From an uncultured Clostridia bacterium (GTDB lineage: Bacteria; Bacillota; Clostridia; Oscillospirales; CAG-272): 19,840 bases of DNA. The stretch lies in the NCBI GenBank assembly GCA_947367285.1, contig CANBDB010000013.1:1-19840 (forward strand). The letters run 5' to 3'. The number at the start of each line of letters is the position of its first letter. Position 1 is the stretch's first letter. The translations under genes and the position numbers were made by a program. Positions 8,451 to 16,444 of this stretch are shown in pieces. The notes below the pieces were generated by a model. It was not told the origin of the DNA. It did not search any database and was given only the letters and a program-made list of their open reading frames with translations.

Positions 8451-8489
8451 AAAAAGCAAGAAAGGGAATCACACCGAAAATGCGATTCC
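8451..8489 (-). terminator. Hairpin with T-rich tail between rnc and the radical SAM gene
   Basis: Reading the minus strand, GGAATCGCA (8489 down to 8481) can pair with TGTGATTCC (8473 down to 8465) over nine base pairs including one G-U pair, with a seven-base loop. CTTTCTTGCTTTTT follows. This resembles a weak rho-independent terminator lying 17 bases after the rnc stop. The gap here is 63 bases or more, wider than most in the operon. It may partly terminate, adjust expression of smc and ftsY, or be an RNA stem cut by RNase III. The structure is seen in the sequence; the function is inferred. Confidence 0.5.
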
Positions 8490-8505
8490 AATTCTCGATA
8501 TTTAA

Positions 8506-9219
8506 TTAAATCTCTCCAAACAAATGAAGTGCCTCGCGTGCGGCATTTTGCTCCGCTTCGCGCTTTGTTTTTCCTGTGCCTCTACCAATGATATTTGAGT
8601 TAAGGCGCGCCTCAACCTCAAAGGTCTTTTCGTGGTCGGGGCCGCTTGCACCCACAAGTATATAGGTGAGCGTATCCACACCCGATTGCTGAATTATCTG
8701 CTGAAGCTCACTCTTGTAATCGCCCTCGGTTTTTCCCTTTTCCCAAGCATCAAGCTTCTTTTCAAAGAAGGGGTAAACAAGGTTGAATATAATTTCCATT
8801 CTATTAGGATTGCCGTCGAGATAAATCGCTCCAACAAGCGCCTCAAAGGTGTTCTCAAGCAAGCTCTTACGCTCACGCGCGTTATTCTTTTCCTCGCCGT
8901 TTCCTAGATAGAGGAACGAACCGAGCTCAAATTCCTTTGCATAGGACGAGAGCGCCTCACGGCAAACGATAACCGCACGGCGACGTGTAAGCTCTCCCTC
9001 GGGCTGGTCGGGATACTTGTTGAACAAATATGTAGCGGCAATTATTGAAAGCACACTATCGCCAAGAAATTCAAGGCGTTCATTATGCTCAACGGTCTTG
9101 CCCTTAAGCTTCCACTCATTTGAATAAGAAGAGTGCGTAAGAGCAGTTTTAAGATATTGAATATTTTTGAATTTATAGCCGAGCTTTGCTTCAAGCTCGT
9201 GAAGATTAGTATTCTGCAT
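8506..9219 (-). CDS. rnc: Ribonuclease III
   Basis: RNase III cuts double-stranded RNA, including rRNA precursors and structured mRNA leaders. The product is 237 residues: an endonuclease domain (about 5-155) and a C-terminal double-stranded RNA-binding domain (about 165-236, ending KTKREAEQNAAREALHLF). The signature NERLEFLGDSVL (46-57) supplies Glu47, Glu50 and Asp54, and EGELTRRR supplies a further Glu. In the second catalytic helix (ENTFEALVGAIYLD) Glu126 is present. The metal-binding Asp expected three residues before it is Asn123, encoded by AAC. The start is supported by AAAGGAG seven bases upstream. The gene lies 15 bases after trmFO and upstream of the smc-ftsY pair, as in many Firmicutes. 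Confidence 0.97.
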   Translation of the reverse strand: MQNTNLHELEAKLGYKFKNIQYLKTALTHSSYSNEWKLKGKTVEHNERLEFLGDSVLSIIAATYLFNKYPDQPEGELTRRRAVIVCREALSSYAKEFELGSFLYLGNGEEKNNARERKSLLENTFEALVGAIYLDGNPNRMEIIFNLVYPFFEKKLDAWEKGKTEGDYKSELQQIIQQSGVDTLTYILVGASGPDHEKTFEVEARLNSNIIGRGTGKTKREAEQNAAREALHLFGEI

Positions 9220-9234
9220 ACCTACACTCCTTTC

Positions 9235-10575
9235 TTATTTTTTCATATCCGAAATTACAGCATCAATAGCTTCAAGTGCGCGGCCTGAAATAACCTCATT
9301 CTTTGCCGCCTTGCCGCCCTTAACTCTATAGCCAAGTGGCTCTATGATGCCAAAGTTTGCGTTCATTGGTACAAATTTTCCCATTGAGCCGTTTTGAACG
9401 TAGCTCGCCATCGCACCAATCATTGTGGTGTCGGGGAAAAGCGTACCCTTGGTGCCAAGCGCACGCGCTGCGGCATTGATACCTGCCACAAGTCCGCTTC
9501 CCGCACTTTCGATATAACCCTCAACGCCCGTCATTTGACCTGCGAAGAAGATGTTTTCGTTATTTATCATTGAATAGTCATTTTTGAGAAGTCCGGGCGA
9601 GTTGAGATAGGTGTTTCTATGCATAATTCCGTATCTCAAAAATTCCGCATTTTCAAGTCCCGGAATCATACGGAACACTCTTCTTTGCTCGGGGAAAGTA
9701 AGGTGGGTTTGAAAACCAACGAGATTATACATTGTTCCCTCTTTGTTTTCCTTGCGGAGCTGAACCACCGCAAAGGATTCCCTGCCCGTTCTCGGGTCAA
9801 CAAGCCCTACGGGCTTAAGAGGTCCGTAGCAAAGCGTATCGTAGCCGCGCTTCGCCATAACCTCAACGGGCATACAGCCCTCAAATACCTGGAGCTTTTT
9901 CTTTTGCTCCTCGCGGTCAAATTCCTTAATTTCCGCCTCTTTTGCACCGACAAGCTCGTTATAAAATGCGTCGTACTGCTCGCGCGTCATGGGGCAGTTG
10001 ATATAGTCCGCGTCGCCCTTATCATATCTTGAGGCAAAGAACGCAACGTCCATATTAATGCTCGAAAAATCCACTATGGGCGCAGCGGCATCAAAGAAAT
10101 GAAGTCCCGAGCAGCCAAGCTCTTTTTCGATATATTCCGCCATTGCATCACTCGTAAGAGGGCCTGTTGCGATAACGGTCAACTCGTCGGGATTGACACT
10201 CGTCATCTCGCCCTCAATTACTTCGATAAGGGGATGATTTTTAATTTTTTCAGTAATGAACGCGGAGAAAAGCTCGCGGTCCACCGCAAGAGCCGAGCCT
10301 GCGGGGACTTTGGTCGCCTCGGCCGCCATCATTATAAGAGAGCCAAGACGGCGCATCTCCTCTTTAAGAAGTCCGACAGCATTTATAAGACTATCGCTTC
10401 TGAGAGAATTTGAGCAAACGAGCTCCGCAAAGCCCTCGTGGTGATGCGCGGGGGTGTACTTGTGGGGCTTCATCTCGTAAAGCTTTACACGCACTCCCCT
10501 CTCGGCGATTTGCCAAGCGGCCTCGCATCCGGCAAGACCTGCTCCGTATACGTTAACAAAATCAAATTTTGCCAT
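9235..10575 (-). CDS. trmFO: tRNA (uracil-54-C5)-methyltransferase, folate-dependent
   Basis: TrmFO makes ribothymidine at position 54 of tRNA, taking the carbon from 5,10-methylenetetrahydrofolate and the electrons from reduced FAD. The product is 446 residues, normal length. It opens with the dinucleotide-binding motif VYGAGLAGCEAA. It then has LVCSNSLRSD with Cys54, and FEGCMPVEVMAKRG with the second conserved Cys, matching the two catalytic cysteines of the family. Toward the end, NIFFAGQMTGVEGYIESAGSG forms the second FAD-binding region. It starts six bases after topA, with a GAGG inside the end of topA, so the two are probably translationally linked. The topA-trmFO pairing is a Firmicutes hallmark. 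Confidence 0.97.
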   Translation of the reverse strand: MAKFDFVNVYGAGLAGCEAAWQIAERGVRVKLYEMKPHKYTPAHHHEGFAELVCSNSLRSDSLINAVGLLKEEMRRLGSLIMMAAEATKVPAGSALAVDRELFSAFITEKIKNHPLIEVIEGEMTSVNPDELTVIATGPLTSDAMAEYIEKELGCSGLHFFDAAAPIVDFSSINMDVAFFASRYDKGDADYINCPMTREQYDAFYNELVGAKEAEIKEFDREEQKKKLQVFEGCMPVEVMAKRGYDTLCYGPLKPVGLVDPRTGRESFAVVQLRKENKEGTMYNLVGFQTHLTFPEQRRVFRMIPGLENAEFLRYGIMHRNTYLNSPGLLKNDYSMINNENIFFAGQMTGVEGYIESAGSGLVAGINAAARALGTKGTLFPDTTMIGAMASYVQNGSMGKFVPMNANFGIIEPLGYRVKGGKAAKNEVISGRALEAIDAVISDMKK

Positions 10576-10581
10576 TAGCTA

Positions 10582-12876
10582 TTATTCCTCAATTTGTTCC
10601 TTGATAGGTTCTGCCTCTCTCTTATATCCGCACGCCTTATCAGCGCAAATAAGGAGGTCTTTACCCTTCTTGCGGAAGAGCATCTTGCCACAGTTGGGGC
10701 ATTTTTCGGCAGTGGGCATATCCCAAGATGAGAAATCGCACTTGGGGTAATTTTCACAGCTGTAGAATACAGTCTTTCTCTTACCGTATTTTGTGATAAC
10801 CTTACCGCCGCAGGTGGGACAAGGAACGTCTATTTCTTTAGTTTTAGTTTTAATAAATTTACATTCGGGATACTTTACGCAAGCGTAGAATGAGCCGTAT
10901 CTACTGGAACGAAGTACCATGTCAGAGCCGCACTTTTCGCACTTAAAGTCCGCATATACCTCTTTTTTAGGCTCTTTTTGTGCCACTGCCTGCTTTTCAT
11001 CCTCACGGGGCTCAAGAGGCTTTGTATTTCTACACTTGGGGAAGTTGGGACAAGCGGCAAACTTGCCAAACTTACTTGTTCTAACGATCATCTTTGCGCC
11101 GCACTTGTCGCAAATCATATCCGTTTCTTCAACGGGAATTTTAATATCCTCGGAACCTATCTTTTCGCTCGCCTTTTCAAGATCGGACTTAAATCCACCC
11201 CAAAAGCCGTTCAATACGTCAAGATAATCGAGAGTGCCTGCCTCGATTTTATCGAGGTTAGTCTCCATATTTGCGGTAAAGCGATAGTCCACAACGTCGC
11301 GGAAATTCTCTTCCATAAGCTTTGTTGTAAGAATACCAAGCTGTGTGGGAACGAGCGCCTTTCCGTCGCGTCTAACGTAGTTTCTCGCAAGGATTGTAGT
11401 GATGATGGGAGTGTAGGTACTGGGTCTGCCAATTCCCTTCTCCTCAAGGAATTTAATAAGGGATGCTTCAGTATATCTCGGGGGTGCTTCCGTAAAGTGT
11501 TGGTCGGAATCAACACTGATAAGGGAAAGCTCTTCGCCACCCTTGAGGTCGGGAATTCTAATATCCTTAATAACCGCTACGTCATCACTGGGGGCTTTGA
11601 ACTCCTCAGTAGCCTCGTATACCGCCATATATCCGCCAAAGGTTACGTTGTAACCGCTGGCACGGAAAATATATCCGTTGTTTTCAAAGTCAGCAGTAAT
11701 TGTACTGAGCTTTGCAGACTGCATTTGAGAAGCAACGAAGCGCTCCCAAATGAGCTTATAGAGCTTGTATTGGTCGGGTGTGAGTGCTTTTTTAACGAGC
11801 GCGGGGGTAAGCTCCACCTTGGAGGGTCTGATTGCCTCGTGCGCGTCCTGTGCACTCTTGCCTGATTTGAATTTTCTGGGTGTTTTGGGTGCGTACTCCT
11901 CACCGTATTTTTCAACGATAAAGTTCTTTGCAGCCTCCTGTGCGCCCTCGGAAATGCGGAGTGAGTCGGTTCTCATATAAGTAATAAGACCCTGTACACC
12001 GCCAAGCTCCGATCCGAGATTGATTCCCTCGTAGAGCTCCTGAGCAACTCTCATAGTTCTCGCGGATTGGAAATTGAGCTTGTAAGATGCTTCCTGTTGA
12101 AGTGTTGAGGTTGTGAAGGGGGGAGCCGGGAGCTTTTGCTTATCAGCTCTCTTTACGGACTTAACCGTAAATACACCGCTCTCGATAGCATCAAGCACCT
12201 TCTTTGCCTCATCCTTGTTTTCCAAACGAACCTTGCCGCCCTCATCACCCCAAAAACGCACGGAAAAGTTCTTTCCGTCCGCATTTTGAAGCTCCGCTTC
12301 AATAGTCCAATACTCAACGGGAACGAATGCACTTATTTCATTTTCTCTCTCAACAATTATTCTTGTAGCAACGGATTGAACTCGTCCTGCGCTAAGACCG
12401 CTTTTAACCGTTTTCCAAAGAAGAGGGCTAATCTTGTAGCCAACTATTCTATCAAGAATTCTTCTCGTTTGCTGAGAATTAACGAGATTCATATCAATGT
12501 TTCTGGGTTTTTTGATGGATGATTTTACAACGTCGGGTGTGATCTCGTTGAAGCTCACTCTAAGCGTTTTTTCAACGGGAATACCGAGTACGTTTGAAAG
12601 GTGCCAAGCAATTGCCTCACCCTCGCGGTCAGGGTCGGTTGCAAGGAACACTTTTTTAGCGCTCTTAGCTTCCTTTTTGATCTCCTTGATGAGATCTCCC
12701 TTTCCTCTGATGTTTATATAATGCGCGTCAAATCCATTCTCAATATCAACACCCAAGCTGCTCTTGGGAAGGTCGCGAAGATGTCCCTTAGAGGCCACGA
12801 CCTTATAATTTGAACCAAGATATTTTTTTATAGGTCCTACTTTTGTAGGAGATTCCACAATAACAAGGTTTGCCAT
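10582..12876 (-). CDS. topA: DNA topoisomerase I (type IA)
   Basis: TopA relaxes negative supercoils by passing one DNA strand through a transient break. The product is 764 residues. It has an N-terminal Toprim domain (MANLVIVESPTK, with acidic DPDREGEA at 81-88 binding Mg) and a central domain with the active-site tyrosine, Tyr300, in GLITYMRTDS. The C-terminal tail holds four tetracysteine zinc-ribbon units, beginning CDKCGAKM, CEKCGSDM, CPTCGGKV and CPNCGKML. The last is followed by a short Glu-rich end. GAGG lies seven bases before the ATG. The gene follows dprA by 11 bases, the common dprA-topA-trmFO order. It appears complete and ordinary. Confidence 0.98.
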   Translation of the reverse strand: MANLVIVESPTKVGPIKKYLGSNYKVVASKGHLRDLPKSSLGVDIENGFDAHYINIRGKGDLIKEIKKEAKSAKKVFLATDPDREGEAIAWHLSNVLGIPVEKTLRVSFNEITPDVVKSSIKKPRNIDMNLVNSQQTRRILDRIVGYKISPLLWKTVKSGLSAGRVQSVATRIIVERENEISAFVPVEYWTIEAELQNADGKNFSVRFWGDEGGKVRLENKDEAKKVLDAIESGVFTVKSVKRADKQKLPAPPFTTSTLQQEASYKLNFQSARTMRVAQELYEGINLGSELGGVQGLITYMRTDSLRISEGAQEAAKNFIVEKYGEEYAPKTPRKFKSGKSAQDAHEAIRPSKVELTPALVKKALTPDQYKLYKLIWERFVASQMQSAKLSTITADFENNGYIFRASGYNVTFGGYMAVYEATEEFKAPSDDVAVIKDIRIPDLKGGEELSLISVDSDQHFTEAPPRYTEASLIKFLEEKGIGRPSTYTPIITTILARNYVRRDGKALVPTQLGILTTKLMEENFRDVVDYRFTANMETNLDKIEAGTLDYLDVLNGFWGGFKSDLEKASEKIGSEDIKIPVEETDMICDKCGAKMIVRTSKFGKFAACPNFPKCRNTKPLEPREDEKQAVAQKEPKKEVYADFKCEKCGSDMVLRSSRYGSFYACVKYPECKFIKTKTKEIDVPCPTCGGKVITKYGKRKTVFYSCENYPKCDFSSWDMPTAEKCPNCGKMLFRKKGKDLLICADKACGYKREAEPIKEQIEE

Positions 12877-12887
12877 ATTATTTCCTC

Positions 12888-14249
12888 TTACTTTCTAATG
12901 TACATGCCGCCGGGGAGCGAGCTTATAAGTCCCTTGATCTCAAGGATTGTAAGCGACGCCATCAGCGTTCCGATATTGAAGCCACCTGCACAAAGCGCAT
13001 CCAAGGACACGGGCTTGTCGCAAGGCAGCTCGTCAAATATTTTTCTCTGCTCCTCACTTAGAGTCGAGAGAATGTTTTGAGTGGCGTCGGCCTTTTCCTT
13101 TTGGTCAACTTCCGCCTCTAAAACTTTATTTTGCTCGCCGATCTTTTTGATTTTAGGTACGGCGTAATAATCGCTATTTTGCTTTTCATTGTCGTTAAGC
13201 TCTTCGTTGAGCTTTTTGAGAAGAGCCGCAGGAGTTCCATTTGAGCCCTTTCCGTGACAGGTCGATACAATTCCCAGCTCGGTGAGAATCATATTGTCAA
13301 AATCCGAGTTTTGCTCACCCACACGAAGTTTGCTAGCATCCACCAAGGGAGAGTGATTTTCAAAATAATACTTGAGTATATCTCTCGCACAGGTAACTGC
13401 AACCGCACCCTTTTTGATGAGAGTGTTCGGGCCCTCGCTATTGGGCTCTTCAATGCTTCCGGGGAGAGCGTAAACGCTCCTCGACTGCTCCGCTGCACAA
13501 TCCGCCGTAATCAGCGCTCCGCTATGAATCGGAGCTTCAATCACGAGCGTGCCCTCACTGAGCGCACTGATTATCGCATTTCTCTCGGGGAAATGATTTT
13601 TATATGCGGGAGTGCCGGGGTGATATGCCGTAATCACCGCGCCTCTCTCACAAATATACTTTCTCAGTTTTCTATGTGTTTTGGGGTAAATAACGTCGAT
13701 TCCACATCCGAGAACGGCAATCGTGCATCCTTTAGCCCCAATCGCACCTGCGTGAGCCGCAGCATCAATTCCGAGAGCCATACCGCTGACTACAACCGCG
13801 CCCGCGTGAGCAAGCTCATAAGCTATTTTATAGCTCGAGCGCATACCGTATTCAGTCATTTTACGAGTTCCCACCACCGACACACAAATTTTGTTGTTGA
13901 GGTTGGGGAGGTTACCCATATAGTAGAGCAAAATGGGCGGCTTTTTCATTGATCCCAGCAGCTCGGGATAATACGAGTCCGCGTAAGTCAAGATGCCCAC
14001 TCTATTCCATTTACAGTAGTTATAAATTGTTGTTGCTTCGCCGAGGTCCTTGTCAAGAAGAACTCTTACCTCATATTCGGATAGGTGCTTCGCACGTCTC
14101 AACTCTTCTTCATTCGCATCATAAACGCGGTGAGGAGAATTTTCAAAAAGCTCGAGCAATCGCTGAAATGACGAGTTTTGATTACCCAGCTTTAGCGAGA
14201 GCCATATCCAATATATCAACTCCGATTTTTTGAACCATTTCAATTCCAT
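12888..14249 (-). CDS. dprA: DNA-processing protein DprA (Smf), with a long linker
   Basis: DprA loads RecA on incoming single-stranded DNA during natural transformation, and it is also widespread in bacteria not known to transform. The product is 453 residues. The N-terminal helical region (about 1-95) is followed by the Rossmann-like DNA-binding core (about 105-295) with VGTRK, VSGMALGIDAAAH, GCGIDVIYP and HFPERNAIISALSEG. A winged-helix domain closes the protein (about 395-453). The core and wing are joined by a charged, poorly conserved-looking stretch of about 90 residues (305-393), in which GEQN occurs twice. The start is two bases after the preceding stop, with AAGG ten bases upstream. 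The family is certain. Whether this organism is competent cannot be told from here. Confidence 0.95.
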   Translation of the reverse strand: MELKWFKKSELIYWIWLSLKLGNQNSSFQRLLELFENSPHRVYDANEEELRRAKHLSEYEVRVLLDKDLGEATTIYNYCKWNRVGILTYADSYYPELLGSMKKPPILLYYMGNLPNLNNKICVSVVGTRKMTEYGMRSSYKIAYELAHAGAVVVSGMALGIDAAAHAGAIGAKGCTIAVLGCGIDVIYPKTHRKLRKYICERGAVITAYHPGTPAYKNHFPERNAIISALSEGTLVIEAPIHSGALITADCAAEQSRSVYALPGSIEEPNSEGPNTLIKKGAVAVTCARDILKYYFENHSPLVDASKLRVGEQNSDFDNMILTELGIVSTCHGKGSNGTPAALLKKLNEELNDNEKQNSDYYAVPKIKKIGEQNKVLEAEVDQKEKADATQNILSTLSEEQRKIFDELPCDKPVSLDALCAGGFNIGTLMASLTILEIKGLISSLPGGMYIRK

Positions 14250-14251
14250 TT

Positions 14252-15091
14252 TTAATTTTCCTTGTATGGTATTTGTTTTGCTTTATAGAGCTCCCACATG
14301 CATACTGATGCGGCAATACCGGCATTAAGTGATTCACTGCCCTCTTCCATCGGGATATAGAGACATTCGTTGCATGCGCTAATTGCCTCGTTTGAAAGTC
14401 CGTGTCCCTCGTTGCCGATAAGAATCGCGTCGCCCCTCTCAAGAGTGAGAGAGCCAAGTCGTCTTGCCTCGCGCTCAAGCGCCGCCGCAAAAACACGGGA
14501 GCCGTTATTTCTGATTGCCATTACCGTGTCAGTTATGGAGTCGACTATTGCAATATTTTGTGTAAAAAGTGCTCCCATAGCGCCGCGAACCGTCTTGGGA
14601 TTGTAGAGATCAGCACAATCCGAGCTGATAACGAGCGCGTCTATGCCAAATGCCTTTGCACTCCTGATAATGGTTCCCATATTGCCCGCGTCCCTGACAC
14701 TTTCGAGCATAAGAACAGTCTTATTTTTGAGCTCATTAGCGAGTGCGGAATAATCATCTACCTTGATGATATTTTTAAGCTCCGCGCAAACTGTAATGAT
14801 GCCCTCGGGTGCGCTCTCGTCAGTGAGCTTTGCAAATGCATCATCACTGATAATGCAGCACTTTGCATTGACACCGCTCTCCTCAACCGTGAGCGCATAT
14901 TTTTTTCTTGCACTCTCGGAGAGAAGTACGTATTCTATGGGCGCGCAGCACTGTGCCGCCTCGAGAAAAAGCTTTATGCCGTCGAAACGGAAAAGCCCCT
15001 CCGCTCTTCTATATTTTTTGTCCTTGAGCTTTGCAAGTCTTACAACAAGCGGGTTGCTTTTGGACGAAACGTACTGCCATTCAAGCGACAT
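14252..15091 (-). CDS. SpoU/TrmH-family RNA 2'-O-methyltransferase
   Basis: This is a SPOUT-class enzyme that methylates ribose 2'-hydroxyls with S-adenosylmethionine; relatives act on 23S rRNA (RlmB, TsnR, YsgA) or tRNA. The product is 279 residues. An N-terminal substrate-binding domain (about 1-105) precedes the knotted catalytic domain, with motif 1 SVRDAGNMGTIIRSA (131-145), motif 2 LIGNEGHGLS (224-233) and motif 3 YIPMEEGSESLNAGIAAS (245-262). The Arg in motif 1 and the Asn of SLN are the usual key residues. AGGAG lies about eight bases before the ATG. The gene is the first of the long minus-strand run. Its place just after rplT parallels ysgA of Bacillus, so an rRNA target is likely. 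Confidence 0.9.
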   Translation of the reverse strand: MSLEWQYVSSKSNPLVVRLAKLKDKKYRRAEGLFRFDGIKLFLEAAQCCAPIEYVLLSESARKKYALTVEESGVNAKCCIISDDAFAKLTDESAPEGIITVCAELKNIIKVDDYSALANELKNKTVLMLESVRDAGNMGTIIRSAKAFGIDALVISSDCADLYNPKTVRGAMGALFTQNIAIVDSITDTVMAIRNNGSRVFAAALEREARRLGSLTLERGDAILIGNEGHGLSNEAISACNECLYIPMEEGSESLNAGIAASVCMWELYKAKQIPYKEN

Positions 15092-15194
15092 AAAACGCGC
15101 TCCTTTCTATAAACAAACTGTAAACAAATTGTTATGAAAATTGAAAAATAATCGAGTGTTTCGAGAACTTTTCAACCCTCACAATGCCATTTAC

Positions 15195-15233
15195 GGTACA
15201 GTTTTTGCCCCATTTAGAGCAAAAAACTGTACC
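15195..15233. repeat. 39-bp inverted repeat between the rplT terminator and the SpoU gene
   Basis: GGTACAGTTTTTGC (15195-15208) and GCAAAAAACTGTACC (15219-15233) are complementary over 14 bases, with a single extra A in the right arm. Ten bases lie between the arms. Neither side is followed by a T tract, so it does not look like a simple terminator. It could be an operator, an RNA structure in the 5' leader of the SpoU-dprA operon, or a dispersed repeat. I see no second copy in this window. Confidence 0.75.
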
Positions 15234-15245
15234 TATAAATATGAC

Positions 15246-15271
15246 AAAAAACCCGGCAGACCGGGTTTTTT
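15246..15271 (-). terminator. Rho-independent terminator of infC-rpmI-rplT
   Basis: AAAAAACCCGG (15246-15256) and CCGGGTTTTTT (15261-15271) form an 11-bp perfect stem around a CAGA loop. On the minus strand the CCCGG/CCGGG core is followed by six T residues, starting ten bases after the rplT stop. The dyad also has T residues on the plus-strand side, so it could work in both directions. It separates the ribosomal-protein operon from the SpoU-dprA run, although no clear consensus promoter for the latter is visible in 15092-15245. Confidence 0.92.
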
Positions 15272-15280
15272 ATTCTATAA

Positions 15281-15634
15281 TTAGAGAGCTGCCTTTGCCT
15301 GCTCAACAAGCGCTGCGAATGCTGCCTTGTCGTTAACTGCAAGCTCTGCAAGCATCTTTCTATTAAGGTCAATACCAGCTTTTTTAAGGCCGTGCATGAA
15401 CTGAGAGTAGTTGATGCCGTTTACCTTAGCCTGTGCATTAATTCTTGCGATCCAAAGAGAACGGAAGTCTCTCTTCTTAAGCTTTCTACCTGCGAATGCG
15501 TAGTTACCGCTCTTCATTACGGCTTGCTTAGCCATCTTGAAGTGCTTGGATTTTGCACCCCAGTAACCCTTAGCTGCCTTAAGTACTTTATTTCTTCTCT
15601 TGCGCGTCATCATAGCGCCCTTAACTCTTGCCAT
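15281..15634 (-). CDS. rplT: Large ribosomal subunit protein bL20
   Basis: bL20 binds 23S rRNA early in assembly of the 50S subunit. In E. coli and B. subtilis it also represses its own operon by binding the mRNA. The product is 117 residues, the standard length. It starts MARVKGAMMTRKRRNKVLKAAKGYWG, shown here only to identify the basic N-terminal tail, and continues with the conserved helical core KKRDFRSLWIARINA. GGAGG lies eight bases before the ATG. It is the last gene of infC-rpmI-rplT, 31 bases after rpmI, and is followed at once by a terminator. Confidence 0.98.
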   Translation of the reverse strand: MARVKGAMMTRKRRNKVLKAAKGYWGAKSKHFKMAKQAVMKSGNYAFAGRKLKKRDFRSLWIARINAQAKVNGINYSQFMHGLKKAGIDLNRKMLAELAVNDKAAFAALVEQAKAAL

Positions 15635-15665
15635 TTTTCTATCCTCCTGTTAAATTCTCTAAAGA

Positions 15666-15860
15666 TTATTTCTGAATGAGTGCCTTGTAGTTAGCTGCCA
15701 TAGCGTCGCTAAGGTAACCATTTACTCTACCCTGTCTGAGTGCCTTACCGCTCTTCTTACCTGTCTTATGACGGCGGAAGCAGTGGTTGAGCTTTACCTT
15801 ACCGGTACCTGTTACAGAAAATCTCTTGGATGCTGCCTTATGTGTTTTGATCTTTCCCAT
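15666..15860 (-). CDS. rpmI: Large ribosomal subunit protein bL35
   Basis: bL35 is a small structural protein of the 50S subunit. The product is 64 residues, normal for the family, and very basic. It starts MGKIKTHKAASKRFSVTGTG and contains the conserved RRHKTGKKSGK stretch. The ATG at 15860 is chosen over the in-frame ATG at 15884 because AAAGGAG lies eight bases upstream and the family begins MxKxKTHxxxxKR. The gene sits between infC and rplT, 58 bases after the infC stop, and is expected to share their L20-mediated control. Confidence 0.98.
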   Translation of the reverse strand: MGKIKTHKAASKRFSVTGTGKVKLNHCFRRHKTGKKSGKALRQGRVNGYLSDAMAANYKALIQK

Positions 15861-15918
15861 TGTTTTATCTCCTTTAATATTCACTCGGTCTCCCGAGAAT
15901 AATTTTTTTGTGTACAGC

Positions 15919-16437
15919 TTATTTCTTATTGGGCGAAATTACCATGCTGAGAATTCTACCGTCGAGAACGGGCTTTTTGTCAACCGTTCCGAACTCCTCG
16001 CATGCTACGCGGAATTTCTCCATATTCTCCAAGCCAAGATCCTGGTGTGACATTTCTCTTCCCTTAAAGCGAAGAACTACGCGAACCTTGTTTCCGCTCG
16101 ACAAGAACTTGTGAGCGTGCTTGAGCTTTGTTTCAAAGTCGTGAGTTTCAATTCTGCAGGAGAGCTGAATTTCTTTAAGCTCAACAGTTTGCTGCTTTTT
16201 CTTAGCTTCCTTTTCTTTCTTCTCACGTTCAAAACGGAATTTTCCAAAATTCATAATCTTGCAAACGGGGGGATTGGAATTGCCGCTCATCATAACGAGG
16301 TCAAGACCGTCGTTGTATGCCATTCTGAGCGCTTGCTCCGTATTCATAATACCAAGCTGTTCTCCGTCTGCGCCGATAACTCTGATCTCCTTTGCGTCGA
16401 TCTGCTCGTTAATCAGCATGTCTTTTGCGTTAGCGAT
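15919..16437 (-). CDS. infC: Translation initiation factor IF-3, apparent AUC start
   Basis: IF-3 binds the 30S subunit, keeps it apart from 50S, and rejects wrong start codons. From the chosen start the product is 172 residues. The N domain (about 1-80) carries KDMLINEQIDAKEIRVIG and LGIMNTEQAL. The C domain carries ELKEIQLSCRIETHDFETK and GNKVRVVLRFKGREM. No ATG, GTG or TTG lies at the ribosome binding site. GGAGG (16451-16447) is followed nine bases later by ATC at 16437-16435, in frame and seven residues before the conserved MLINEQI. Non-standard starts (AUU, AUA, AUC) are a known feature of infC and make IF-3 limit its own translation. The ATG at 16419 is too far from the ribosome binding site. 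Confidence 0.95.
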   Translation of the reverse strand: MANAKDMLINEQIDAKEIRVIGADGEQLGIMNTEQALRMAYNDGLDLVMMSGNSNPPVCKIMNFGKFRFEREKKEKEAKKKQQTVELKEIQLSCRIETHDFETKLKHAHKFLSSGNKVRVVLRFKGREMSHQDLGLENMEKFRVACEEFGTVDKKPVLDGRILSMVISPNKK

Positions 16438-16444
16438 AGGTAAA

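Noticed and set aside
10978..11865. A 295-codon plus-strand open frame opposite topA
   Set aside because: It mirrors the topA coding frame, including Cys/His-rich stretches caused by the zinc-ribbon codons. It is not an independent gene.
15092..15194. A promoter for the SpoU-dprA run
   Set aside because: AT-rich stretches give several partial matches (for example TTGAAA followed by ATTATT), but none has both boxes close to consensus with correct spacing, so I do not annotate one.
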